Positions 47,461 to 59,351 are shown, counted from the first letter of the stretch. The stretch: 64,000 bases of DNA from Oxytricha trifallax (GCA_000711775.1 ARYC01018372.1:32724-96723); one strand, 5' to 3'. Notes: generated by a model not told the origin, from the letters alone. Numbers and translations are program-made.

Positions 47461-50400
47461 GCACACATGGAAACATCCGATTATTTCACCAAATACATAT
47501 AGATTAATATTGATAAAGTAAAAATACTAGAAATTTATAAATAATAATTAAATTACTCAAAAAAAGAGATTAATTCATGGTTTTAATTTATATAAAAAAA
47601 ACGAAAGAAAAACAGCATTTAAATTTATGCTTTTTTTACTTGAAATTATTTATTGTGTAAATCTTTGTATCTTCTTATTTTCCTAATATTTCTATTTTTC
47701 ATGCAATTATTTTTTGAGATTTATCAATAACTATTTTAAAATATATATTTTGTATATACTTTAAATAAAATCCATCATACTCTCTCTTAATTATATTAGT
47801 AAAACGTTTTTAGTTTTATGAAATCCATGATATGCACAATATTTATTTAGAGAAATGTATAATTATTTAAATTTGAAATTAAGCAAAAGAAAACACCTGT
47901 ACATTTAATAATTATATATAATTAATGAAGTATAGGAAAAATATTAATTTTAATGGTCATTGAGATAATGAAGCTATATGATCTATTTATAATTTAAGAA
48001 TAAGTAATTTGTTTCTGTTTTATTAAACTACCAGTAAATTTTAAATATAAAAATACATGCATAATAATACATTTAGCTGGTAGAAACATTTTAAATAAGT
48101 CGACTCACTTTGACCAAGACATTTTGATACTAATCTTTCAACTAAGAAACACTCTAAACATCCTGGAGGCAATATTATGATTTTAGTATCCAATAGAAAC
48201 ATTGAATTAAGGAACTTTTGGGTAGAATTCGTAACTATACCAATTATAGAATAAGCATGTTTAGAAGACAAGTGACCAATAAAACCACGTAAGAAACAAA
48301 CACAAGCAAATGAAAGTGTCTAAGAACATTTCGACATATACTAATAAGGAGTGCTCTTGTTTTTATTGATTATTTGGTCCAAAGTTAGCATATTGCCGCT
48401 ACTCGTAAGACCAAAAACATATAAACAAAGGGGACTTGATTCTTATTATAAATTACACACTCAGTGGTCCATGATATTACGATGTGATATAATTATTATT
48501 TTAATTTACTTTTTGCCCAAATTATTTAATACTTCTATAAATTTCAGTAAATTCTTAAATTTAATTAGAGTTATAAGTTAATTTTAGCTTATTTTCATAT
48601 GATATTTTTTAGTTAAATATTTTTGATGAGCATTTAAACCCATGTTTTGGGGAAAAAATATTAATAATATACTAGCTTTTCATTATTGATGTCTTTTTTT
48701 TATCAGAGTATGAAATTTCATTTATGAAAATAAATTATTCTAAATCAAGTGATTTATTTTTGAATTAGTAATTGCTTGTATAAATGGTGTAAATAATAAT
48801 CAATTATATCTTTACATCTTGGTAATTTACCAAGTAACACTAAATTGAATATATAATTATATGAAATGCAATTTAACTATCAACGAATAAGCATTAGTTT
48901 ATTTCACATAAAATCACATTTCTTCTCAAGCAAGTCAAATTTATTAGAATAAATTATTGAATATTTAGATTAAAGTTTAAGAATTTATATTACTTATTCT
49001 GAGCTTGATATCAAATATAAACTAAATTTCAGCTTCAATAAGCAAAATAACCGTTAATGTACTGTTAAAGTATAGTTTAGAATAAAGCCAATTAAAAGAA
49101 GTTCATAATCATCTACATAATTGTAACTATAAATTAATTTATAATAAGTTTAACAATGATAAATGCCGCTTTTTTTTATTAAATAATCACAATTACCAAG
49201 AAAAATATCATGCTGAATGCTTTTAAAAGAACCATTATCTTATGTTTTCTAGCATTTTCATTTATATTTAACAATTGAAATAAATATCTGGTTATTTTTT
49301 AATTGAATTGAATATCAAATTTTTAAGAAATTGGTATGTTTTACACCATAATTTACTTCAATTTATTACAAATTTATTAGAATGTAGTTTATCTACATAA
49401 ATTGCACAATTCTTTAACATTTGAAGTTAATTTATTTATTTGTAAAAGTTTATACAACTTAAATGGAATAATTTGAATTTCTCCAAAAACCAAGGTTAAA
49501 AATATTTTCAAATAATGATAATAAATTAAAGGGTAAGGCTAATTTATAGTGCCTTTTCTTCTTATTTATATTATCGTTTTTTTTACTCTTTCTATTTGTT
49601 TTTTTAATAAATAATTTGTTTGTTTATTTATGATAAAATTCAATAAAGTATAAATAAACAGTATTCTTTTTATAAAATCTTCAAGATACAAATTTAAGCA
49701 TAGTGCTGTATATGCTTAGTAATTTTTAATTAGAAAAAAATTTTAAAGAAAGTTAAAAAAACATAGTACAATAAACGAAATGAGAGGAGATGTTAAATAA
49801 ATTAAGAGGCTTGTAATTATGAAAAAGATTATTCAACGTTTTTATTTAAATAATTAATTTAGATAGAGGGGCAATATATATATATTAAAGTCACAAACTA
49901 TAGAGCCAACGGCTGATGCTCTCATATATTAATTAAATAACGGAGTTACCCAATATTTTATTGTAGAGGAGATTTATAAAACTTAAGAAGCTAGCAACTT
50001 ATTCATTAAGTTTAATAATATGATTGGGAACATACGTAATTTGAAGAAAAAAATTTATATTTATATAATTTTAAACTATCAAGCTTATGATCATATATTA
50101 AAACATTATAATAAAACATCATATTTACAGATTTTTAATACAAAACATTCTCAAATTGGATAAATCATTATGTAGATTATTGAAATTTTTCTTATTTGCG
50201 CAACTTCATTAAATTACTTAACAATTAAAGAAGTAAATTAAAATTATAAGAATGATAATGTTAATACTTGCAACTTGTAGTAATTTATTTTGCCTATTTA
50301 TTTATAGAATTACTGTTCATTTATGCTAAGAAACCAATTGAGTATATTATCTGTTTCAAATCTCAAGCTAATTATATTTAAAAAATAAATATAGAAATAT

Positions 50401-51376
50401 TAAATATTTTAACTTTAAGTCTCTTATTAAAGGGTTAATTAAATTAGATTTGTAAAGTAACATTAAATAATTACCTTTTAGGATTAAAGCAAAAATTACT
50501 ATTTATTTTAATTGTATTTCTCAAAATAATTGAGTCAAAGATTTTATCCTTTTGCATTAATATAGGCTATCCACAATAAATATTGAGTTAAAATTTTTAA
50601 AAAATGTGTAATTCTGTTGTCAAAAAGTATAATGTCAGGTTTTATATAGTTAAGTAAATTATATAACAAATCACTCTTATCTTTAATAATTATACAAATT
50701 CTTATTTGATATTATATTTCTATAATACATTTAAAATTTAAATAGCTAAAATTAAGAATAGTTTATGAAATGAAAAAATCAAAAGATTTACATTTTAGAT
50801 AACATAACAATATTTGAATTTTATTTCATAATTATTATAATGATTTGGAACATATTTATTTTTAATACTTCAAATCTTTAAAATTAAAAAAATGCATTTT
50901 TTTTAAAAATTGAAATCCCATGAACGAATTGAAAAAAAAGAATAAGAAATAAAGTGATAAAGAGGTTGATTATTTTTAATTCAAATGTCTATTAATTTAT
51001 TTTTATTTTAAATAGTTATAATTTATTTGGTACCTTTTTATAAATTAAAAAGATGACCTTAAATATAGAGCCTTAATCACAAAATAATAAGTTAAAAGAT
51101 TTTAATATGACATATTTAATTATATTAACCTTAATTAAATTTGAGTTTTTAAAGTCATAAAGGTAAGAGAGATACAACAGTCAAAACAATTTATATTTTT
51201 GGAGAGGCAGTTTCGAGGGACTTGAGAAATCCTAGAGCAGCTAACCCCCATCCAAGCTTGACAGAAGAGTTAGTTAATTTTTTAATTTTCGGCGGATTGT
51301 AAAATTAAATACAGTTAAGTTTAATAACATTTACTCATTATAATTATAAATATTTTAATGTAATTTCTAAAATTTC
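47461..51376. other. Long AT-rich stretch
   Basis: About 80-85% A+T. A slightly GC-richer patch at 48050-48500 has short open frames (plus strand HPGGNIMILVSNRNIELRNF) but nothing that can be called. A second GC-richer patch at 51200-51300 is too short to read. No RNA genes seen. Confidence 0.5.
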
Positions 51377-51646
51377 TAAAAATGAGAGTGAAATACTTTC
51401 AGTAACTTATGCCTATATTTAACTAAGCAATATTGTTTTCTCTGAATCTCAGCTAGTGACCCAGCTATCTATCTTGAAATCCTCACCTCAGTAATTTGGG
51501 TAGTCACCTTCGCATTATTTTATCCAAATTACGGAGCTGAGGATTTCAAGAAAGATAGCTGGGTTACTGGTTGAGATTCAGAGAAAACAATATCGCTTAG
51601 GAAAATATAGGCATAAGTTACTGAGAGTATTTCACTCTCATTTTTA
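51377..51646. repeat. 270-bp inverted duplication of coding-like DNA
   Basis: Arms 51377-51488 and about 51530-51646 are near-perfect reverse complements, with a ~40-bp centre. Each arm, read outward-in, encodes the same peptide (KNESEILSVTYAYI ... IVFSESQ). On the right the frame continues beyond the arm on the minus strand (51529-51720, with MKSISFDDFVPFYKI). The duplicated DNA is therefore part of a gene rather than a classic MITE. Confidence 0.65.
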
Positions 51647-51949
51647 TATATTTTATAAAATGGAACAAAGTCATCAAAAGAAATACTTTTCATAAATTCT
51701 AACTCCATTAAATACATCAAAATCTAAAAGTATCAAAGCAAATCAGTAGGCCTGTACGGCATAACAATCATGCAATCTTCTATAACAAAATCTAAATTAT
51801 TTGTGTTTTATGGGCTATTGGAAGATTTGATTTTAGGTAATTCAAGTATTCTTTGTTGCCTTATGAGTTAGAAACGAGATGAAAAACTAAAACGAATAGT
51901 TAAAGCGCAAAGATTGAATGAGTAGTAGTGATAGGAAGCTTGCATTTGC

Positions 51950-52395
51950 TAATTCCTTAGATAATATTCATGCTTAAAGTTACTGCCAATTATAAACTCA
52001 TGATACACTGGTACATTTGAATTTAAACAATATCACAAATGACCTAGAGATTTTTGAAATTAAAGAAGTAAGCGTGGCACTATGATTAACACGAATATCG
52101 TGAGAATCCTTGGCTTAATCTCACTGGTAATCTATAAGCACAATGTCGAACTCTTCAAGACAATATGGGAATCCGCCAATCTAGGCTCAGCATCCTTGAA
52201 AGATTCGTAAAAAAAAACTTTATTTTAAATCCTTAGCATTACAAATACGTCCAGAAAATGAGCTTAGGGAATTGAATGGATACCATTGGATGCCTAGTAA
52301 ACATCTTGCTTCAATATCTCAGCACCTAGAATATTTGTCAAAGTTAAACATTCCATTTCACGAGATAATTTGACACAAAATCGAGAGATACTATT
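51950..52395 (-). pseudogene. Decayed YHYH-gene paralogue, split by TBE-D
   Basis: Aligns at the nucleotide level with 39210-39640 of the YHYH gene (e.g. TACACTGGTAC; AATCCTTGGCTTAATCT versus AATCCTTAGTTTGGCATCT; ACAAATACGTCCAGAAAATG versus ACAAATACATCCAGGAAATG). The match resumes on the other side of TBE-D at 59412-59500 (CCTTTACTTCGCTTTGCAA versus CCCTTACTTCGTCGGCAAA). Many substitutions to A/T and indels; non-functional. Confidence 0.6.
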
Positions 52396-52533
52396 CAAAA
52401 CCCCAAAACCCCTGAAGTTGTTTGATTGAGTTTTTGATTGATGAAAGTAGACTATTAACGCATGCTTTATTAGGGTTTTAATAGAGTTTATAAAGGGGTT
52501 AATGGTTTAAATATCAGTAATTTAAGTGAGAAT

Positions 52534-53582
52534 ATGCGAGGTTTGGGATCAGTTTATGAAAGAGAATATATAGATTTATTGTTTAAGTTGCGTTATGGAT
52601 GTAATGATTATAGTGATCAACTCAGACCTATTCTAAATTACACATCTATTGCAGACTGCTCCATAAATCTCCTGCTACTGTTAGGTCACACTGTCTATTA
52701 GCATTGAATTTAAAGAGATAGCATCTTAATTCTAAGCCTAAAAGACCTCTAAAATTCTAGTAGCATCATATCAATCATCTTATTAATGATAAGACTCTAA
52801 AATACTGGGCTCATTTCTCTCTGGCCTAGAGGGCTGTGATGTTTAATCGCCAATTTCCTGAGCTACACATCTCTGCATAATCCATAGCTAATATCTATAA
52901 AAAGAATGGTATATCTTACAAGACAGTCAATCGCATTAAGAGAGTGATCGATTTTAATGTTCCATTTTATAAGGATTATTTAAATTATATATTCGATTAA
53001 ATGCAGAGGGCTTAAGAGCATAATATAAAGTTCATACATGCTGATGAGGCAGTATTCACGTTTAATACCTTCATATCGAGGTCTTGGTATATGAGGTACA
53101 GCAACATAGAAGTTTATGATCAAAAGGTTAAGGTATAAACTCATGCAATCCTTGGTGGAATCAGTGAAGATAGTGGGCTTGGGACTTATGTTATCCACCC
53201 TCGCTCTATTAAGACTGAATAATATATTAAATTTTTGCAATAGCTAAGAGATAAGTATGCTGAATAAGAAATTATTCTGTTTGTTGATAACTTATCAGCT
53301 CATAAAACTAAAGACTCAAAGAGAGAATATGAAAGGCTAAACATAACACCTGTATTTAATGTTCCTTATAGCCCTCAATTCAATGGAATTGAACTATATT
53401 GGGGCCTATTAAAAGGCCACTACAAGAAACTTCTGCTCTATCATCTGATACACGATCTGAAGATAGATACAGTAGATTTTATTAAGAGTGCTGCTAAAAG
53501 AGTCAGCGATGATAAAGCAAAAGTATGCGCAAGAGAAGGGAGATTTTGTGTTTATAAATAAGTTTTAGATTTAAACGAATGA
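52534..53582 (+). pseudogene. TBE-D DDE transposase, one 1-nt deletion
   Basis: The best preserved transposase in the window. MRGLGSVYEREYIDLLFKLR at 52534; TGA at 53580-53582; 349 residues (~41 kDa) if one base missing near 52660 is allowed for. After that point the ciliate-code frame is intact. Catalytic residues: Asp codon 53043-53045 (FIHADEAVFTF), Asp 53286-53288 (LFVDNLSAHKT), Glu 53391-53393 (NGIELYW), exactly 35 codons apart (DD34E). N-terminal part with PATVRSHCLLALNLK is a likely HTH DNA-binding region. No in-frame TGA in the linker. Confidence 0.92.
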
Positions 53583-53588
53583 ATAAGT

Positions 53589-54382
53589 TCACATATTAAA
53601 TTTGCCCGTAAAGGGATTTGGCTTCTCTTTCTTTTCTTCCTCTTAAGGCTTGCTTGGGCCCATATTTCTTCTCTTAGTGCAAGCCTCTGCATCTATGTTC
53701 ATCTCGTCTGGCTTTTAAAAATCTTTGAAGAGTCTCTTACTCAATTCATGCTTTACTTGAGACTTTCTCTCTCTCTGTTTAATTTGCTGCGCTCTTTCAT
53801 CAAGTATATAGCAGTACCAGGTTTTTCTATAAAGTTAGAAGACTAAGTTTACTTGAGATGAAAGGATGCTTCTGCAGTTCCTACAGCCATGAGTCACTGA
53901 TTTTGATTCCCTGCTTCTCTTTCTCTTCAGGAGAGATGCTGTAGCGTTATTATGAGCTTCTTAAATTACTTCACTTAAGTACTCTGGTTTAAGAGTTCCA
54001 AGAACTCCAAAGAAGAAGTTTCTCTCTGGTAACTTATTTGAGAGTTGTAACTTTGATGGTAGGTACAGAGCAACATCTAGATCACTCATCGCATCATCAT
54101 AGAGATTTGTCACTGAGATTTCAGGGTAGTTAGGTATCTCAATCATCTTTATTTCATTGGTCTTAAAAGCTTTTTTCTCTTCACTTAGTAAGGCTTTTAA
54201 GAATGATATTTTTGTTCCTTCCTGAGTTGGCAAGAACAATCCACCTATGGTTAATATATTAGTATTTGATAAAAGCTTACCTTGCTATACCAAATATCTA
54301 TAGAGGTCCTCCCTTACTTCGAAATTTCTCCTATCAATTCTTGAGATTGTATTCTCTTCATTGCATCATTCATAGACTCCAT
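53589..54382 (-). pseudogene. TBE-D 22-kDa gene, with intron, one frameshift
   Basis: ATG at 54382 (MESMNDAMKRIQSQEL). A 1-nt gain near 54330 breaks the N-terminal part. From about 54320 the frame is clean through exon 1 (FLPTQEGTKISFLKALL; LPSKLQLSNKLPERNFFFGV), but a further TGA/indel patch near 53950 affects the region before the intron. Exon 2 (ERSKLNRERKSQVKHELSKR) is intact to TGA 53589-53591. Confidence 0.85.
53827..53852 (-). other. 26-nt intron in the TBE-D 22-kDa gene
   Basis: On the minus strand GTAAACTTAG...CTTTATAG, the third independent 26-nt example. Confidence 0.85.
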
Positions 54383-56563
54383 CTTGCTTCCACTTTCTAT
54401 AAATGTTTATGAAATTTAAAATTATGGATATCCATTCTAAACTTACTAAAATTTTACTCCTAAATAGAGAGATCCAACTGGAGGTCAACCTGAATAAGAT
54501 AGTAAGAGAAAGATGGAAAAACTTTCTCCAAGTTTCAAAGTTTGACTTCCATTTTTATCAAACTTTCTCCATTAAATTGCTCCTAATAATAATTAATTTA
54601 ATTAGGTGGTGCTCCTAATTTATTTAAAACTTAATTAGGTGGTTATATTAAAGTTCAAAACCGTATTATGAGGTACATTAAAAAAATTAAATTTCAAAAT
54701 CTCCACTCCTAAATTTACAAGAACAGCTTTAGGAGCACCACCTAACTTCACAAAACACATTTAGGTGCATTTTAATGAATAAAATGGATGAATTAGTTTT
54801 AAAATTATCACTAAATCTAAGAAATATAAAACTAATGTCTCGTACTCTGTTCTCATTAAAACCCTCTAAACCTTTGAGAATATGCTCTTACTCTTGTATA
54901 AAGGTAGAATTTAAATAGCTTGTATAATTATTAATAGTATTTATAAAATGAGCGGTAACTTACTTAGAAAAGCGGCATTGCTTGGTATTAGGCAGCAAAA
55001 ACTTTCTTTCATGAATAAAAAAAAAATTGAGACTTGCGATGCCTCTACCTAGTACGAACCTGAAATTTTCTAACTTTAGGTATCAGACTTTGGAATAGCA
55101 ATTCAGTTGTTAAATAGAAATGCAGAGCTAAGAAATTTAATGCGAAGTTCCAATGAAAATGGTTGAAGAGGAGTAAGAGAAAAAAGAAATAAAAGCATTA
55201 CATTTGTGTGAGGAGTGTGAGAAGAACTTCACTTATAAATCTGCTCTTAAGCGTCATATCTTAGAGCAGCACTCTAACAAGCCCAAGCTCTATCTTAAGC
55301 ATGATAAGATAGATGGAAAATATTTCTGCCCTTACTGCAAAAGTAATACAATCATTCAAGGGATCTAAAAGTTCATCTATAAAACCATCATGGCAAGAAG
55401 TTTGAAGTAATAGATCCAGAGACTGGTGAGTCTTCCTTTAAAAAAGAAAGCCAAGAGACCCTTTAGAAACTTTGGAACAAAGAGTAAGAAAGAAAATAAA
55501 CTTATTAAAGCAGTCAGAAACTTCCCAGCCTCAGAGATAGTAAAAATCACTCTTAAGATGCATGCACTTAAACTTCCAATATTGAATATAATTGACCTTA
55601 AAGAGAGTAAAGAAAGTTATCTTATCCTTGAGGATAAATTTGAGAAGAAAGTCATAACAGATAAGTAGTTCGCATACAAGATATATCCGTTCAGCTACTT
55701 CAAATGCGATGACAAGTATCAAATGGAATTCGTAAATGAATACCAAGCACTTACGAAGTCAAGAGATAGATAGTTCAGATTTATAATAAAGCTCGATGCT
55801 ATTCTGCTTGCTCAAGATCATGTAGCTTTTCGTCTTCCTCTATACTAAATGACATAAAGAGACTACATTTAAGATTAAAGGACACCAAAGTAGTTACCTC
55901 TTATTCTTACAAATGTTTGCAAAGGCATTGAGGAGCTGCACACTCTTGGATATGTTCATAGAGATTTGAAGCCTGAGAATATAATGCTTGACTTTTAACC
56001 TCTCAGAGTAGTAATAATAGATTTCAATAGATCATAGAGAGTTGAAGCTTCAGGACTTGGCAACGTGTATGGTACTCCTGGATACTTTCCGGAAAGAGAG
56101 GACTGGAGAGATGGTGATATTAAGTGGGATATATGGGCTCTAGCAGCAATTATTTGTGAATGCGATATGGCAAGAAATGATTACTTGTTACTACCGAGAT
56201 CCCCCCCCAGGGTACCCCATCCCCCTCCCATTCCCATACCCCCCCCGTACCCCCCCCACCCCCATTAAAATATCCTATTTCATATCAAATTTTTTATCTA
56301 CAGGGTCTAAATCGATCTCCTTCTTGACATCTTGGTATCATTGACCCTATATTATATATGAAATTTCATTCTCGACATCATAGACCCTATTTTAAGTATA
56401 TAAATTCCTTTTAATTTAAAATTTATTTATTTTCACAATAGTGAAAATAAATCATATGAATTTAATTCTTTGTTAAGTTTCACGTTGTTTCTCAACCATA
56501 TAATGAAATATAAATTGAAAAACTTTTTCATATTTTTTTTAATGAAAGTAAAATTTTTATATA

Positions 56564-56820
56564 CTATGATACAAAAATATTTTTTTAAAAATTTTTGTCC
56601 CTTTAATCAACTTCATTCGACATAATTCGAAGAAATAGTATGAGTAATTTTTTAATTTTTTTTTATCTTCATTTTTTTATAATTATTTTATCCATTATGA
56701 TTTATAAAATTATAGAAGAAAAAAAAACTTAAAAAATTACTCATACTATTTCTTCAAATTATGTCGAATGAAGTTGATTAAAGGGACAAAAATTTTAAAA
56801 AAAATATTTTTGTATCATAG
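56564..56820. mobile_element. ~257-bp MITE nested in the left TIR
   Basis: Ends CTATGATACAAAAATATTTT / complement, arms ~100 bp (inner marker GAAATAGTATGAGTAATTTT) around a short AT centre. It is absent from the corresponding place in the right TIR, where TTTTTATTTAAAA is continuous, so it inserted after the host transposon formed. Confidence 0.85.
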
Positions 56821-56908
56821 TTAAAACCACAATGCTGTTATTTACAATTTTTTGTAGACGTATAAAATTAATCAAAATGCTAATACTTGAAACTTAATAT
56901 CACATAAT

Positions 56909-57350
56909 TCACTTCACAAGTTTGCCAATCTCTCTCTCAAGGTCTTGAGCTTGCTCTTGCCTCTCCCACTCCAGGTTCTTGATCTCTTCGCATTCTCCAT
57001 CCTTTGGTCTGAATTTCAATGCTTCCTTCATCAACGAATCCACGGTGTCCTTGGTGAGGGCGGGTTTGAATCTCTGCAGGAACTTAGGGGGAGGTGGGGG
57101 CGCTCTGCATCTGCATCAGCATGGCCTGGTCCTTCTTGAATCTCTTCATGACGCTATCTCTTCTCTGCCTTTCCTTGCTTATTGACAGGGGTCTCTTGTC
57201 TCTGTCAGTAGCTCGGTTCATGATGTTGTCTACAGTCTCATTATTCTTGATTGGGACTAAGTTGGTGGGAGGCACTCAGAATGTCAAGCTCAGGAGACCT
57301 TCAGATTGGGATTTTTCAAATCGTTGAATTTGACAGTGAGCTTGTTGCAG
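56909..57350 (-). pseudogene. Cargo gene fragment 1, charged helical protein
   Basis: Minus strand: FACNKLTVKFNDLKNPNL (about 57350), then a TGA and frame change, then VPPTNLVPIKNNETVDNIMN, RDSVMKRFKKDQAMLMQMQS, a Pro run, and finally LTKDTVDSLMKEALKFRPKD to GKLVK and TGA 56909-56911. The frame changes by one base in the C-run at about 57095-57105. Codon use is GC-rich, unlike TBE genes. A C-terminal fragment of a host-type gene is likely; no family recognised. Confidence 0.5.
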
Positions 57351-57517
57351 GCGAACACGAATGATTTCAGCAATCAACATTAGTTTTATCGTACATCGAT
57401 CGAGAGAGCACAGCCCGAGCTAGGAGTTACAAATAACTGGACAGGCAGCTGTTTACCATACTAAGATTATCCGATGAATACTTTTGCTGATGACGCCAGG
57501 TAGTTGGAATATTAAAA

Positions 57518-57862
57518 TCACTCGACCCTCAGAGTCCTTATAAGTCGGCTCCATGCAGTGAGTGCCCTAATGTATGCGACCTTGAGCCAACGCATGTAGA
57601 GTGCTGCCCCCAAACAGGCCAGTTTGACTGCCATAGACAAGGGTGCCAAGAATCCTGATTTAGAAGGGTTTACTCTGATACACTTTAGCACTAGAGTAGT
57701 ATGAATTTCACAAAGGTGCAATGCACTAGAGCTTCGTGCTTTGGCATAAGAGTTTAGTGCCTTTGGCAACTCATGAGTATTCAGGATGCCAACTGGCTTG
57801 GTGGCTGAGCCAACGGTATCTGGACAGCAGGCGTTCTTGAGATAATTGCTGGGACTTGCCAT
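57518..57862 (-). pseudogene. Cargo gene fragment 2, 114-codon frame
   Basis: MASPSNYLKNACCPDTVGSA at 57862, TGA at 57518-57520, no TAA/TAG Gln codons. Weakly hydrophobic C-terminal half (LAPLSMAVKLACLGAALYMR). Its N-terminus overlaps the first copy of a 38-bp tandem duplication. It may be an exon/MDS fragment, and the strand is not certain. Confidence 0.35.
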
Positions 57863-57908
57863 CTGATCACGTTCTTGAGATAATAGCTGGGACTTGCCAT
57901 CTGATCAC
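57833..57908. repeat. 38-bp tandem duplication
   Basis: GTTCTTGAGATAAT(T/A)GCTGG... ending CTGATCAC occurs twice in direct tandem (57833-57870 and 57871-57908) with one mismatch. It lies between two cargo segments and could mark a junction of captured fragments or a pointer-like duplication. Confidence 0.8.
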
Positions 57909-58186
57909 TTATTTTAGGTAATAGGTTACATTGTGCTCCTTCCCTACATATGGTGTGAACAACTAATGCTAGAATATTACCTTAATAGAGGTGCATTTGC
58001 AGAGACATCCGTGGTGGGATCCAAGAAGTCACCCATGGTTTGGTGGTGCGACGAATTATCATGAGAACATTGAATATGGCGGCCGCCTTCTTCCTTCTCG
58101 ATACTACAAGCCCTATCCAAAACCTAGTCCACTAGTGTCGAATGGGAAAGCGTGGAGCGCGTGCCGAGAATGCTACTCACCACGTA

Positions 58187-58420
58187 TCAGAGGGCCCCAT
58201 GACTTTTTTCCGCCATCTAAATGTTGCTCAGGGTAATGTTTAAACGGTGTTTGAAAGATGTCTTTGTTAGCAGGGGGTCGTCAAACTCAAGTTGGTCAAG
58301 CAGCAGATCCTCTGAAGGGTCCTCCAGCAGCTATGGGTCGTCTTGCTGGCTGAGCGGGGCGTAAGAATCAAGGAACAGTAGGTTCATCTGTTTGATCCGG
58401 GGGTTGTTAGAGATTGTAAA
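58187..58420 (-). pseudogene. Cargo gene fragment 3, acidic Leu-rich peptide
   Basis: Minus strand, ATG 58387: MNLLFLDSYAPLSQQDDPQL, LLEDPSEDLLLDQLEFDDPL, then TKTSFKHRLNITLSNIQMAE, TGA 58187-58189. Two TAG Gln codons in natural context argue that this is a ciliate gene fragment. It extends upstream as SNNPRIKQ. The plus-strand 81-codon frame at 57991-58236 overlaps only part and is less convincing. Confidence 0.45.
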
Positions 58421-58495
58421 GTTTTATTATAGAGGGGTAGCAGTTTATAATAATTAAATAGGAGATCTCGTCATTTTGGTAGCTTTAGTAGAATA

Positions 58496-58525
58496 GCCTC
58501 TACTACTACTACTACTACTACTACA
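58496..58525. repeat. (CTA)n microsatellite
   Basis: About nine CTA/TAC triplets in a row near the inner edge of the right TIR. Confidence 0.9.
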
Positions 58526-59306
58526 GGACCTTCTAATAAATTACTAAAGCTACCAAATATTTATAATAATTAAATCTATCTTAATTAATTTTTATTGTAA
58601 TCCAAATCTTGTAAATAACAGTATTGGGATTTTAAATAAAAATTTTATTTTCATTATAAAAAAATATGAAAAAGTTTTTCAATTTATATTTCATAATATG
58701 GTTGAGAAACAACGTGAAACTTAACAAAGAATTAAATTCATATGATTTATTTTCACTATTGTAAAAATAAATAAATTTTAAATTATAAGGAAATTATATT
58801 CATAAAATAGGGTCTATGATGTCGAGAATGAAATTTCATATATAATGTAGGGTCAATGATACCGAGATGTCAAGAAGGAGATCGATTTAGACCCTGTAGA
58901 TAAAAAATTTGATATGAAATAGGATATTTTAATGGGGGTGGGGGTACGGGGGGATATGGGGTACCCCCTGGGGGGGGGGATTCTCGGTAGTAACAGATTA
59001 CTATAGCTGCAAAAGAGAGAAAGATTCAAAACAGAGAATACAGCAATATCTAGACTAGAATAAGATAAAAGGCAGAATGAAAGACATGGCTGAGTAGATA
59101 ATTATTAAGCCTAATCACAGAGCTTACCATACAATAGACTAAATTGTAAGTTGGATAGGAGATAAAGTTTAGAAAGCTGCCTCATGATGCTAAAGTACTG
59201 TTTGAGTGAATAATAAAAATAAAACACTTGCATTACACACTAATTTATATTACATTATAACCCTAAACCCCTACATAAACCCTATTAAAACCCTAATAAA
59301 GCATGC

Positions 59307-59309
<3 letters not shown>

Positions 59310-59351
<42 letters not shown>
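59310..59351. repeat. 42-bp poly(A) inside the right TIR of TBE-D
   Basis: The left TIR has ...AGACTATTAACGCATGC; the right one has the same sequence with 42 consecutive A inserted between AACGCATGC and AGTCTAC (as read on the complementary strand). Homopolymer expansion or an assembly gap-fill artefact. Confidence 0.85.

Larger units (their letters stand above)
56186..58995. mobile_element. 2.8-kb long-TIR transposon with gene cargo, 7-bp TSD
   Basis: Ends TGTTACTACCGAGA / TCTCGGTAGTAACA; flanked by GATTACT (56179-56185 and 58996-59002). TIRs are ~400 bp (left 56186-56850 including a MITE; right ~58600-58995) and contain a C-rich outer block and the conserved AAATCGATCTCCTTCTTGAC. The ~1.7 kb between the TIRs is GC-rich and gene-like, contrasting with the AT-rich arms, and contains no transposase. 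Because it interrupts a known transposon gene it is certainly a mobile insertion. It resembles Pack-type elements that carry host gene fragments. Confidence 0.88.
54948..59187 (+). pseudogene. TBE-D zinc-finger/kinase gene, split by a transposon
   Basis: ATG at 54948 (MSGNLLRKAALLG). C2H2 fingers LCEECEKNFTYKSALKRHIL and YFCPYCKS...NHSRDLKVHL; then kinase motifs HRDLKPENIML (about 55953), IIDFNRS (DFG replaced by DFN), GTPGYFPERED and WDIWALAAIICECDM. The insert at 56186-58995 interrupts at ...MARNDY; the frame resumes after the right target duplication with YYSCKREKDSKQR and ends TGA 59185-59187. Removing the insert and one GATTACT restores the frame exactly. Independent frameshifts near 55345 (inside finger 2) and 55500 show the gene was already or is otherwise damaged. 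Confidence 0.9.

Noticed and set aside
58496..58525. CTA triplet run as a CRISPR-like or regulatory array
   Set aside because: Simple trinucleotide microsatellite without spacers; no CRISPR array exists in the window.
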